From contig JBECKR010000008.1 in assembly GCA_040235415.1 (NCBI GenBank), positions 1-6,999 on the forward strand: 6,999 bases of DNA, read 5' to 3'. The notes under the pieces were generated by a model. It had not been told where the DNA came from. It did no database searches and was given only the letters and a program-made list of their open reading frames with translations. Positions 1 through 6,999 of the stretch are shown piece by piece. A program made the translations under genes and the position numbers. Position 1 is the stretch's first letter, and each line of letters starts with the position of its first letter. Source of the DNA: JBECKR01 sp040235415 (GTDB lineage Bacteria > Acidobacteriota > Polarisedimenticolia > Polarisedimenticolales > Polarisedimenticolaceae).

Positions 1-85
1 CGAAAGGACCTGCGTCCGCAATTCCGCTCTGGCCTCCGAACTGGCGCTTCGACGATCTCGCTTCTTCATGCACGGATGATCGCAT
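1..85 (-). CDS. Possible start of the next operon gene (partial, frame unresolved)
   Basis: Downstream of the glycosyltransferase stop (121) two minus-strand frames open and run to the left edge. One begins at ATG 85-83 (28 codons: MRSSVHEEARSSKRQFGGQS...). The other begins at ATG 69-67 (23 codons: MKKRDRRSASSEARAELRTQ...). The first has a weak GGA about 5 nt upstream and the second has no visible ribosome site. Third-position GC does not separate them. A further gene in the same direction would fit a polysaccharide operon, leaving a gap of 35-51 nt. Neither peptide resembles a family I can name, and the region could also be non-coding. No terminator hairpin with a T-run is visible in 1-120. 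Confidence 0.25.
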   Translation of the reverse strand, partial: MRSSVHEEARSSKRQFGGQSGIADAGPF

Positions 86-120
86 GAGTTCCAGGAACAG
101 TCAACTAGTATTATGCCGAG

Positions 121-1272
121 TCAATAAGGAGCGCGGGTTATTGGGGGGGGCTCGTAGAGGAGTTCGAGTTCTCGAATGCAACGGTCGATTCCGAAGGCGC
201 TTTGGCGAACGGCCTGTGCAGCATCAGGTTGCGAAATCGATGGTCGGCTATCGAATTGGAGCGCGATGGTGCGGGCCCACTCGTTTGGTCCCAGGGCAAG
301 GGGCAGACGGCGGACGAGATCGGGGATAACGTCGGACTCAGGGGGGAGGCTGTCTGACGCGATGACGGATAAGCCAGCGGCCTGGGCTTCTACAACGGCG
401 ATTCCAAGTCCTTCAAAGAGGGACGGGAAGACCATCAAATCCGCCGCACCGAGAAAGCGATGAACGGCGTCCTGATCTCCGACGAAATGGCATCTTCCGC
501 CAAGGGAGAGCTCGCGGGCGAGATTCTCGAGTTGTGATCGAAGCGGTCCGTCTCCGACCAAGACAAGGTGGCAATCGAAGTTTTGTCGGATCAACTCGCT
601 GAACACCTGTAAGAGGAACACGTGGTTTTTCGTGGGATGGAGGCGGCCAACGTGAACGAGCATCTTACCTCGGGGGGGAAGCCCGAGCTCGTGGCGGAGC
701 CGACCACGGGGTGGCAACAAGAGGTATGGATCAAAATCGAATCCGTAGAGGACCCGATGAAGGCGAGGGTCACGTCCCCAGGATTTGGCGAAGAGATACC
801 GCCCAGAAGCGTCAGAGTTCGCAATACCTGCCGTCATGTAGTGGAAGAGCAAAGGACGAAGTAGTCGCCGATACGTTGCTCGAAGGCTGCGCGACAGAAA
901 AGTCTCTAAGCTCCGCGTAGCGACGGCCGTGTGAATATGGGCGATGCGTCCGGCGACCCCGGCACGGGCGGCGACGGCCAGGACGATGCCACTGTAGAAC
1001 GCGAGATGACTATGGACGACGTCGTATGGTCCGTGGCGGCGCAGGTGCTGCGCAAGAGCACGTGCATAGGTTAGTGGGGAGGAGAGTGGGGGGCAGCGGA
1101 GAATCGTAGATCCGCGTGCGGCAACCTCATTGTCGTAGGCTTGAGAGTCGGCCGTCGCCACGGCAAAATCCAAACGAATCCGGGTTCGATCGGACCTTCG
1201 AAGGACGTGCATCAGCCACGTTTCGACTCCCCCACGTCCCATTCCGTGGAGCACATGGAGGACGCGCAACAT
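121..1272 (-). CDS. GT4-family glycosyltransferase (GT-B fold, CapH/EpsF-like)
   Basis: A 383-residue cytoplasmic or membrane-associated retaining glycosyltransferase, expected to add a sugar from a nucleotide-sugar donor to a lipid-linked repeat unit. The N-terminal acceptor domain opens with VLHVLHGMGRGGVETWL (4-20), a glycine-rich loop typical of the CapH/EpsF-like GT4 group, and continues with DVVHSHLAFYSG (84-95) and HIHTA (112-116). The C-terminal donor domain has VHVGRLHPTKNH (206-217, with Arg210 and Lys215), LVLVGDGPLR (236-245), and FPSLFEGLGIAVVEAQAAG (282-300), which carries the EX7E pair Glu287/Glu295. Length is normal for the family and no key residue is missing. ATG 1272 shares its A with the polymerase TGA (TGATG), so translation is probably coupled. 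The donor and acceptor sugars cannot be inferred. A run of 8 G (plus strand, 143-150) sits in the last codons and encodes the Pro-Pro-Pro near the C-terminus. Confidence 0.93.
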   Translation of the reverse strand: MLRVLHVLHGMGRGGVETWLMHVLRRSDRTRIRLDFAVATADSQAYDNEVAARGSTILRCPPLSSPLTYARALAQHLRRHGPYDVVHSHLAFYSGIVLAVAARAGVAGRIAHIHTAVATRSLETFLSRSLRATYRRLLRPLLFHYMTAGIANSDASGRYLFAKSWGRDPRLHRVLYGFDFDPYLLLPPRGRLRHELGLPPRGKMLVHVGRLHPTKNHVFLLQVFSELIRQNFDCHLVLVGDGPLRSQLENLARELSLGGRCHFVGDQDAVHRFLGAADLMVFPSLFEGLGIAVVEAQAAGLSVIASDSLPPESDVIPDLVRRLPLALGPNEWARTIALQFDSRPSISQPDAAQAVRQSAFGIDRCIRELELLYEPPPITRAPY

Positions 1273-2801
1273 CAGGCAGGGGCTCCAAAGCGCCCGGGCT
1301 GCGAGCGAACAACACGCCGCGATCCGGCGTAGACGACGAGGAGAGGAATGAGACCGCTTTTGACAAAGAGGAACAGGATGAGTCGGGCCTCGGCAAGCGG
1401 GAGGGCGAAACAGGCGTAGAGGAGGAGGGGCCAGAGTAGGACGCGTGCGTCGTCTCCTTGGAATAATCTCGCGGTCCTGCTGGCGGCGAGTACCGCCGTC
1501 GCGAACAAAACAAACGTGAGAGGAGCGGCCACAGGCCCAAAGTTGAAGATCGCCTCTCCGGCGAGACCGAAGACCCATGAAACAACTCGATCCGGCCCGG
1601 GTCCGCTACCGTAAAGCAATTCGACTTTCTCTCGGTTGCTGTCTTCCGGGCGCGAGGGCCAGATGACGCGGGGGACGATTGATGTCAGCGCCGAGAGATA
1701 GGTTCGACCGAGCGCGTAGCGATACTCGTTGTCCGTCGTCACCAGGTAGAGAACCAGGGCTTGAGCGTCGGCGCGCGCGAAGTCGTGTAGGACGATGAAG
1801 TCGTCGGTGTTGCCGAAGCCGATGTGGTCCTCGATTTCGTCAATGATCTCCGGATCGCCGAAGTGGAGGGCACCCTCGACACCGCCGTGTTTATAGTAGA
1901 TGTAGCCGAACATGAAGAAGAACAGTATCAGGGGAGCGACGAGAAGGTAGACTCGACGAAGCGGCCTTACCAGGAAATGGAAGAGCACAACGGTCCAGAA
2001 AAGAACCAGGAAAATGGTGCTGCGGCTCCCGCGCAGACCGCCAAAGAAGAAGCAAAGTAAAAGCGATCCGAGGAGGAGAGCCGGAAGGCTGAGCCGGGAT
2101 GACCAAAACCGAGACTTCCGAGTAAGCACAAGTGCAGCCATGACAGCGATGATGGGGAAGCTCTCCGCAATTGTCATGGCCCAGCCAAGTCCTCTGAAGG
2201 GATCGCCGGCGCGAGAGGGATCTTCGCGAGCGTAGATGGCTCCGAGGATACCGCCAAACTGCCGGTAAAAGTAGATCTGCATCATGAAACTGGCGGTCAA
2301 CGTTACGACTGTTGCGGCTAGAAAACGCGGTCTATGGAGAATCCATTGCGTTCGTGGAGTCCACTTGGGACTACGTCGAAGGATAAGACGATAGAGGATG
2401 AGGCCAACGAGATTTAGCGTAGCGCTATATCCCAACCACGGGCGCCAGTCGTTCGGCGGAAACGGGTAGTGCCAATAGAAGTCCACATAGGGGTGGAGAA
2501 GGTAGGCGAGAAAGAAGAAGTGAACTCCAAAGCACCCAAAAAGCCCGACGGGATCGAAGACGGGGAGGCGCCCTCGAAGCCAGTCGACCGCGTCACGCGT
2601 GACGAGGACCCCGCAGAAGTAGACAGGGAAGACGAACCAATGCCAGACGGCGGTCGACGTGGCGAGAAAGCAGAGAAGGGCGAAGGCGCAAATCAGCGCG
2701 GCGAGGAGATCGGACGAAGGGTGTAGCCGACGCCTCGGAAGGAATCGGATCGTCCGTGGGGAAGGAGCGCTCACCATTCGCGGTATCGGTGACGGCGTCA
2801 T
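1272..2801 (-). CDS. Oligosaccharide repeat-unit polymerase, Wzy type
   Basis: A 509-residue, strongly hydrophobic protein with about 12 membrane helices by eye, expected to join flipped repeat units into the growing chain at the periplasmic face of the inner membrane. Family signs: GGLRGSRSTIF (254-264), a large extracytoplasmic loop (~303-405) after a helix ending in YIYYKHGG, the block GRTYLSALTSIVPRVIWPSRP (365-385), and WVFGLAGEAIFNFGP (409-423). The Gly-x-Tyr...Ile/Val-Pro-Arg-x-x-Trp-Pro and Gly-Glu-x-x-x-Asn-Phe-Gly patterns are typical of the repeat-unit polymerase (WzyE-like/TIGR04370-type) group. The sequence between these motifs varies widely in that group, so the sugar linkage cannot be predicted. 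ATG 2801 lies 2 nt after the ligase stop; an in-frame ATG at 2777 (residue 9) is also possible and neither has a good ribosome site, which suggests translational coupling. Its stop overlaps the next start as TGATG. GC is markedly lower than in the kinase gene (two counted rows, 2281-2400, are 50%). Confidence 0.87.
   Translation of the reverse strand: MTPSPIPRMVSAPSPRTIRFLPRRRLHPSSDLLAALICAFALLCFLATSTAVWHWFVFPVYFCGVLVTRDAVDWLRGRLPVFDPVGLFGCFGVHFFFLAYLLHPYVDFYWHYPFPPNDWRPWLGYSATLNLVGLILYRLILRRSPKWTPRTQWILHRPRFLAATVVTLTASFMMQIYFYRQFGGILGAIYAREDPSRAGDPFRGLGWAMTIAESFPIIAVMAALVLTRKSRFWSSRLSLPALLLGSLLLCFFFGGLRGSRSTIFLVLFWTVVLFHFLVRPLRRVYLLVAPLILFFFMFGYIYYKHGGVEGALHFGDPEIIDEIEDHIGFGNTDDFIVLHDFARADAQALVLYLVTTDNEYRYALGRTYLSALTSIVPRVIWPSRPEDSNREKVELLYGSGPGPDRVVSWVFGLAGEAIFNFGPVAAPLTFVLFATAVLAASRTARLFQGDDARVLLWPLLLYACFALPLAEARLILFLFVKSGLIPLLVVYAGSRRVVRSQPGRFGAPA
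1283..1286 (-). promoter_or_regulatory. Ribosome binding site of the glycosyltransferase, inside the polymerase 3' end
   Basis: GGAG on the minus strand, 10 nt before ATG 1272, lies within the last codons of the polymerase gene. With the TGATG stop/start overlap it supports starting at 1272. The much longer open frame reaching 1578 would overlap the polymerase by about 300 nt, and its first 102 residues have no family similarity. Confidence 0.5.
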
Positions 2802-2803
2802 GT

Positions 2804-4381
2804 TCAGGACCGGTAACCACGTCCCGCGATCTGCGGCGCGAGAGGAAAACGTTGATGCGAGCGTTGGAGTAGGAGCAGAGCGTGGTCGGGCGAGCGGGGA
2901 TCGCGAGAAAGAACCGTCTCGTGGGCGCGTCGTTTGTCGGCCAGGGCAGAACGGGCGCGACGGGCTGGGGTTTTGGGGGTGTAAACGACAAGGCCAGCGA
3001 GAGCCGCGCCGATCACGAGGGTTGTCACTAGTCCGAGGGCCGGTATTCGGAGGGGAAAGTCCACGAGCGCGTGAGCGAAGATCACCCCGAGACTCGAGGC
3101 GACAGGAACGGGGACCGCGGGATCGCCGAGCGGGCGGATGACCGCGCTTCGAATCAAGAAAGTGAAACCGAGACCCGCGCCGATAAGTAGGGTCACCGCG
3201 CCAGGGATGCCATCGTCGGAGACAAACTCGAGAGGATCATTGTGCGCATGGTCCCATCGGTATGAAACCTCGGGCGGCTGGAAGGTAACGAACGCCGCTT
3301 CAAACGTCCCTAATCCCGTTCCGATCCACGGATACTCCTCGATGATTTCAAGCGTCGCCCTCCACGCCGGAAGACGACTGCCTATCGACTGCAACTCCCC
3401 GGCGCTCGCGTCGAGGAACCGCTCCCCCGGCGCCCCGACCTGCAACATCGCAAGCCACAGGAGCGGGACTGCCACCACCGCCCCGAGCGCGAGGAGATTC
3501 CGCCCCCGCAATCGCGCGAGCCACGCGAGCGATCCGACCCCCAACATGGCGACCACAAGACCGGCCCGCGAGTAGGACAGCACGATCCCGGCCGCAATTA
3601 CGAACGTCGCGAACGCTCCGAGCAGGAACCGCACCCCCGGGGCCGTGGCGTAGTAGAGCAGCCGGGCGCGCCGTGGCGCGCCGGCGTCGCGGTCGCCGCG
3701 GCGGTGGCCGGCCGACTCCAGCAAAAGCCCCAGCGCGAACGGCAGGCACATCGCGAGGAACCCGGCGTAGTGATTGCGGTTGATGAAGGTGCCGGTGGCG
3801 GACTCGAGGTAGTACTTTTTCGCATAGCCGAAGATGTGCTGGTGGCCCGAGAGGTACTCGGCGCTGCCGTACAGCCCCTGGAACGCTCCCGAGCCCACGA
3901 TCGCGACCGCGAGTCCCCGGAGGTGGCGTCGCTCGGTCAGCGACAAGGCGGCACCGAGCCCGATGAGAACGCACCCGACGAACCGCAGCAGGGCATCGAT
4001 CGTGTCCGGCGGCGAGATGCTCGCGGGGGCCGACGGCCACGCGGCCTGAGGGACGACCGCGGCGACCGCCGCCCGAGCGCGCGCGGTCGGAGGGACTAGC
4101 GCGGCGGTCCAGGCCTCGGGGAGCGGCGCGAGTTGGAGCACGCCGACCGCGACAACGACCGCGCACGGCACGAGCAGCCAACGCACTCGCCGCGGGAGGG
4201 CCTCCGGCTCACGCCACAGGACGACGAGGGCGCCCAGCCCCATCCCCGCCGCGATCAGCTCGATCGCCAGAACGGCCCAAGGCTGGACGCTGCCGAACGG
4301 CAGCGGCGCCAGCACGACGAGCGCGTACATCGCGGCGCGAAAGCCGGCACGCACCCGCTCGGCGACGAGGTCTTGGGTCAC
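2804..4381 (-). CDS. O-antigen ligase / polymerase family (WaaL/Wzy_C-type) membrane protein
   Basis: A 525-residue polytopic inner-membrane protein with about 12 predicted helices by eye. Family members transfer lipid-linked glycan to lipid A or protein, or polymerise repeat units, at the periplasmic face. Supporting motifs: GTFINRNHYAGFL (~197-209), SYSRAG (~269-274), WRATLEIIEEYPWIGTGLGTF (340-360), and a periplasmic-loop His motif DHAHNDPLEF (377-386), the region holding the conserved catalytic-type His of ligases. After the last helix (~445-466) comes a ~57-residue Arg-rich, non-hydrophobic tail with no domain I recognise. The start is GTG at 4381, 6 nt after the kinase stop, with only a weak GAAG next to it; an in-frame ATG at 4330 (residue 18) is possible but would cut the first helix. 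GC is ~72% for the first ~340 residues and ~63% after, by hand count. Whether it is a ligase, a second polymerase or a protein O-glycosyltransferase cannot be decided. Confidence 0.87.
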   Translation of the reverse strand: MTQDLVAERVRAGFRAAMYALVVLAPLPFGSVQPWAVLAIELIAAGMGLGALVVLWREPEALPRRVRWLLVPCAVVVAVGVLQLAPLPEAWTAALVPPTARARAAVAAVVPQAAWPSAPASISPPDTIDALLRFVGCVLIGLGAALSLTERRHLRGLAVAIVGSGAFQGLYGSAEYLSGHQHIFGYAKKYYLESATGTFINRNHYAGFLAMCLPFALGLLLESAGHRRGDRDAGAPRRARLLYYATAPGVRFLLGAFATFVIAAGIVLSYSRAGLVVAMLGVGSLAWLARLRGRNLLALGAVVAVPLLWLAMLQVGAPGERFLDASAGELQSIGSRLPAWRATLEIIEEYPWIGTGLGTFEAAFVTFQPPEVSYRWDHAHNDPLEFVSDDGIPGAVTLLIGAGLGFTFLIRSAVIRPLGDPAVPVPVASSLGVIFAHALVDFPLRIPALGLVTTLVIGAALAGLVVYTPKTPARRARSALADKRRAHETVLSRDPRSPDHALLLLQRSHQRFPLAPQIAGRGYRS

Positions 4382-4387
4382 CTTCGA

Positions 4388-6697
4388 TCAGGCCCGGTTC
4401 GCGCGGCGTCCGATCCGCCGCACGGTCGTCACGAACGTCGAGGCCCGGGGCGCCTCCTCGGCCGGCACGCCGGGGACGTCTTCGGCCTCGTGCCCGTAGG
4501 CATACTTCCGAGAGTGCTGGTACCGATAGTAGTACCCGGTGCGCTCGGTCACCGCGTTGAGCACCGTACCTGCGAGCCGCACGCGGCTCTGCCGCAGCCG
4601 ATCGACCCCCTGGGTCAGCGCCTCGCGGCGCGTCATGCCGGCCCGGACGACGACGAGCGTGGCGTCGGTCTTGGTGCCCAGGATGACGCTGTCCGCGACC
4701 TGGATCGTCGGCGGGGAGTCGAAGACGACGTGATCGAAGCCGCGGGCCGCGACCTCCGCCAGAAGCTCGAGGAGACGCGGCGACTCGACTAGCTCCGACG
4801 GGTTCGGCGGGATCGGTCCGCTTGTCACGACCGAAAGGTGCGGGATGTCGGTCGACTGGAAGAGGTCGTCCACCGCGACGTTGCCCGAGAGGTAGCTCGA
4901 CAGGCCGACGCCGTTCCGGAGAGCGAGGCCGCGATGGATCCGCGGGCGTCTCAGGTCGGCGTCGACCAGGACAACCCGTTTGCCCATTTGGGTCAAGACG
5001 GTCGCGAGATTGACCGCGATGGTGGACTTGCCGTCGCCCGGCTCGCACGAGGTCACCACGATATGCCGAGGGGGATGGTCGGCCGAAGCCAGCAGCAGCG
5101 AGGTTCGGAGGTTCTTGAACGACTCCGCGAACACCGAGCGTGGCTCCGCGTGGCTCGCGAGGTCCGGCTTCGCCGGCAGCGCAGCGTCCCCCTCGACAAC
5201 ACGCAGCGGCTGGTACAGCGGAATGTGGCCCAGAATCGCGGCGCCCGGGGCGTAGCGCGCGATGTCCTGCTCGGACTTGATCGTGTTGTCGAGGTAGTGC
5301 AGAAGAAACGCCATACCGACGCCGAGCAAGAGGCCCAGCAGGAGCGAGAGCGCGAGGTTCAGAGCTTTGCGCGGCTTCGCGGCGTGCTCGGGCGGCACGG
5401 CGCGGTCGACGACGCGAATGTTACTCGCACCGGCCTCGCGTAACTGGCCCGAGGTCTCGGTCTGGCTCTGGCGAGAAACCAACTCGGCGAGATTCTGGCG
5501 GCGTGTCGCGATCTCGTTCTTGAGGCTCTCGTACTGGATCGTGTCGAGTTTGACTTTCTGGACGATGTCGCGTTCCTGGTCGACTTTGTCCTTGAGGTTG
5601 ACGACTTCAGATTCCGCTTGGAGATAGTCCGTACGTGCCGCCTCCCGAACCTGGCGCGCGATGCCGTCGGTCTCGAGCGCGATGCGTTCGCGCGCTTGGC
5701 GCATCTCCTCCTCGAGTTGCGCCATCTCCGGCCAGCCGGGCTTGAACCGCTCGGCCATCTGGCTGTGGCGGCGGTCGAGCTCCGCGTAGTTCTCGCGCAG
5801 GCGGCTGATGAGGTTGCTGTCGAGCACCTCCGGAAGGCTCTCCGGAGACGCGCCCGAGACCGCATCGAAGCGCGCCTTGGCGATCGCAAGCCGACCCTTG
5901 GCAGCGGCGAGCTTGGTGTTCAGGTCGGTCAGCGACTGCTCGTGGATATCGGAGGTACCGTCGCTCAGCGCAAGGATCTTCTTGTCCGCGGTGTACTGCT
6001 GAAGCTCGCGCTCGAGCTTCTCGATCTCCGCCTTTTGGCGGGCGACTTCCTTGGACAGAAACTCGGTGGCCTGCTCCGTCGTCGTGTAACGATTCTCGAT
6101 GTTGAACTGCTGGTAGGCGTCTGCGACGGCGTTCGCGATCTCGGCCGCGAACTCGGGGTCACGGTCGACAAACGATACGGTGACGAGGTGGCTGTTGCGG
6201 ACCGGGTCGACGCCCACGCCACTTTCGAGGAATCCGACCGCCCGCTCCATCGGTTTGGTGGTCGCGTCGCTGCCAATTACCGCCGACTTGATCCAACTGA
6301 CAAGCCTGCCGATCGGGGAGCCCTTGCGCGACGCGAACTCCGGCTGGTTCGGGAGGTCGAGCCGCTCCGCCGCGAGGCGCAGCACCGCGCGGCTCTGCAG
6401 GATTTTGTACTGCGTCTGGTAGAAGTCCCTGTATCCCATCGGATCGACACCCATGACGTCCTTGAAGGTCAGGATGTCCGGGCCTTGGCGCTCGATCTGT
6501 AATGTCGTCTCGGCGCGGTACTGCGGGGTCGTGAGGAAGGTGACGAGCAGAACGGCGAGCACCGTCGCCGCGAGGCAGCCGAGCACGACGCCGCGGCGCT
6601 CGACGACGACCCGCCAGTATTCGAGGAGGTTGATCTCGTCCCGGGTCTCCCCGGGGTACGCCCGGCCCTCCGGGACCGGCTCTCGGGACTCGTCCAT
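4388..6697 (-). CDS. Polysaccharide co-polymerase / BY-kinase fusion (Wzc/GumC-like tyrosine autokinase)
   Basis: A 769-residue inner-membrane protein that sets polysaccharide chain length and couples it to export through tyrosine autophosphorylation (family knowledge). In order: a Wzz-type N-terminus (INLLEYWRVVVERR, ~22-35) and membrane helix 1 (~36-57). A large periplasmic region follows, with long coiled coils (~205-270 and ~320-415). A proline-containing segment (~433-443, AVPPEHAAKPRK) leads into membrane helix 2 (~445-467), then the cytoplasmic kinase. Kinase motifs are Walker A EPGDGKST (~552-559, Lys557), Walker A' VVLVDADLRRP (~575-585, Asp579/581) and Walker B HVVFDSPP (~656-663, Asp660). 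The tyrosine cluster is TGYYYRYQHSRKYAYG, with six Tyr at ~722-734. Length is typical for the fused Proteobacteria-type form. About 35 further residues, ending in a basic tail, follow the cluster. The start is ATG 6697 with an upstream purine-rich site. The next gene begins 6 nt after the stop. I see no sign of disruption. Confidence 0.95.
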   Translation of the reverse strand: MDESREPVPEGRAYPGETRDEINLLEYWRVVVERRGVVLGCLAATVLAVLLVTFLTTPQYRAETTLQIERQGPDILTFKDVMGVDPMGYRDFYQTQYKILQSRAVLRLAAERLDLPNQPEFASRKGSPIGRLVSWIKSAVIGSDATTKPMERAVGFLESGVGVDPVRNSHLVTVSFVDRDPEFAAEIANAVADAYQQFNIENRYTTTEQATEFLSKEVARQKAEIEKLERELQQYTADKKILALSDGTSDIHEQSLTDLNTKLAAAKGRLAIAKARFDAVSGASPESLPEVLDSNLISRLRENYAELDRRHSQMAERFKPGWPEMAQLEEEMRQARERIALETDGIARQVREAARTDYLQAESEVVNLKDKVDQERDIVQKVKLDTIQYESLKNEIATRRQNLAELVSRQSQTETSGQLREAGASNIRVVDRAVPPEHAAKPRKALNLALSLLLGLLLGVGMAFLLHYLDNTIKSEQDIARYAPGAAILGHIPLYQPLRVVEGDAALPAKPDLASHAEPRSVFAESFKNLRTSLLLASADHPPRHIVVTSCEPGDGKSTIAVNLATVLTQMGKRVVLVDADLRRPRIHRGLALRNGVGLSSYLSGNVAVDDLFQSTDIPHLSVVTSGPIPPNPSELVESPRLLELLAEVAARGFDHVVFDSPPTIQVADSVILGTKTDATLVVVRAGMTRREALTQGVDRLRQSRVRLAGTVLNAVTERTGYYYRYQHSRKYAYGHEAEDVPGVPAEEAPRASTFVTTVRRIGRRANRA

Positions 6698-6701
6698 CGT
6701 G

Positions 6702-6710
6702 CTCCGCCTC
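6702..6710 (-). promoter_or_regulatory. Ribosome binding site of the kinase gene (decides the start)
   Basis: On the minus strand GAGG (6710-6707) and GGAG (6705-6702) precede ATG 6697 by 9 and 4 nt. This purine-rich site supports ATG 6697 over the longer in-frame GTG at 6745. The GTG would overlap the upstream gene and add an arginine-rich 16-residue extension. Confidence 0.65.
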
Positions 6711-6713
6711 GCG

Positions 6714-6999
<286 letters not shown>

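Noticed and set aside
88..98. Small palindrome GTTCC-A-GGAAC in the gap after the glycosyltransferase
   Set aside because: The arms are only 5 bp with a 1-nt centre, which is too tight for an RNA hairpin. There is no following T-run, and it could occur by chance.
1273..1578. N-terminal extension of the glycosyltransferase up to ATG 1578
   Set aside because: It would overlap the polymerase by ~300 nt. The extra 102 residues are Arg/Pro/Ser-rich and unlike the family, whose N-terminus begins exactly at MLRVLHVLHG.
2593..2991. 132-codon minus-strand frame across the ligase/polymerase junction, considered as evidence of a frameshifted ligase end
   Set aside because: The peptide is Pro/Arg/Ser-rich without membrane or domain features. 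The ligase and polymerase frames meet cleanly 2 nt apart, so a frameshift is not needed.
3348..4181. 277-codon minus-strand frame inside the ligase gene
   Set aside because: It lies in another frame of the ligase and encodes an Arg/Pro/Gly-rich, non-membrane sequence. The ligase frame carries all the family motifs.
4209..5048. 279-codon minus-strand frame spanning the kinase/ligase junction
   Set aside because: It is a shadow of the kinase domain and ligase start, dominated by Arg/Pro/Gly, and ignores the well-defined junction at 4388/4381.
5618..6502. Long plus-strand open frame (294 codons) opposite the kinase gene
   Set aside because: It is antisense to a clearly conserved coding region. 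Long stop-free antisense frames are expected at ~70% GC, and the peptide is Leu/Arg/Asp-rich with no domain pattern.

Overview
The window holds part of a polysaccharide (exopolysaccharide, capsule or O-antigen type) biosynthesis locus. All real genes lie on the minus strand, so the locus reads from right to left. Organism: a high-GC, probably Gram-negative bacterium. The basis is a fused chain-length regulator/tyrosine autokinase, a WaaL/Wzy_C-type ligase and a second Wzy-type polymerase. The phylum cannot be fixed from this window. The protein style resembles acidobacterial or myxococcal/deltaproteobacterial loci, but that is an impression and not a test result.

Layout in transcription order. 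(1) 6999-6714: the 3' end of a gene whose product ends in a beta-rich segment, a Thr-Pro repeat linker and one C-terminal membrane helix. (2) 6697-4388: a polysaccharide co-polymerase fused to a BY-kinase (Wzc/GumC-like). (3) 4381-2804: an O-antigen ligase/polymerase-family membrane protein starting at GTG. (4) 2801-1272: a second, unrelated-looking polytopic membrane protein of the oligosaccharide repeat-unit polymerase (Wzy) type. (5) 1272-121: a GT4-family glycosyltransferase. (6) 1-120: a short gap followed by a possible start of the next gene, not resolved. Gene junctions are 16 nt, 6 nt, 2 nt and a 1-nt overlap (TGATG). This points to one translationally coupled operon with no internal promoter or terminator visible.

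Working model (inference from families): the glycosyltransferase helps build a lipid-linked repeat unit on the cytoplasmic side. The Wzy-type protein polymerises flipped units at the periplasmic face. The Wzc-like protein sets chain length and drives export through cycles of tyrosine phosphorylation. The ligase-family protein either transfers the finished chain to an acceptor or is a second polymerase. No flippase (Wzx), export porin (Wza), initiating transferase or phosphatase is inside the window.

The most notable sequence-level signal is a change in base composition inside the ligase gene. By hand count, GC is about 72% at 3361-4380 and about 63% at 2821-3360. It drops to near 50-60% in the sampled rows of the Wzy and glycosyltransferase genes. 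This fits a conserved regulatory/kinase end joined to an exchanged, strain-variable end. I saw no RNA gene, insertion sequence, CRISPR array or clearly new type of system.
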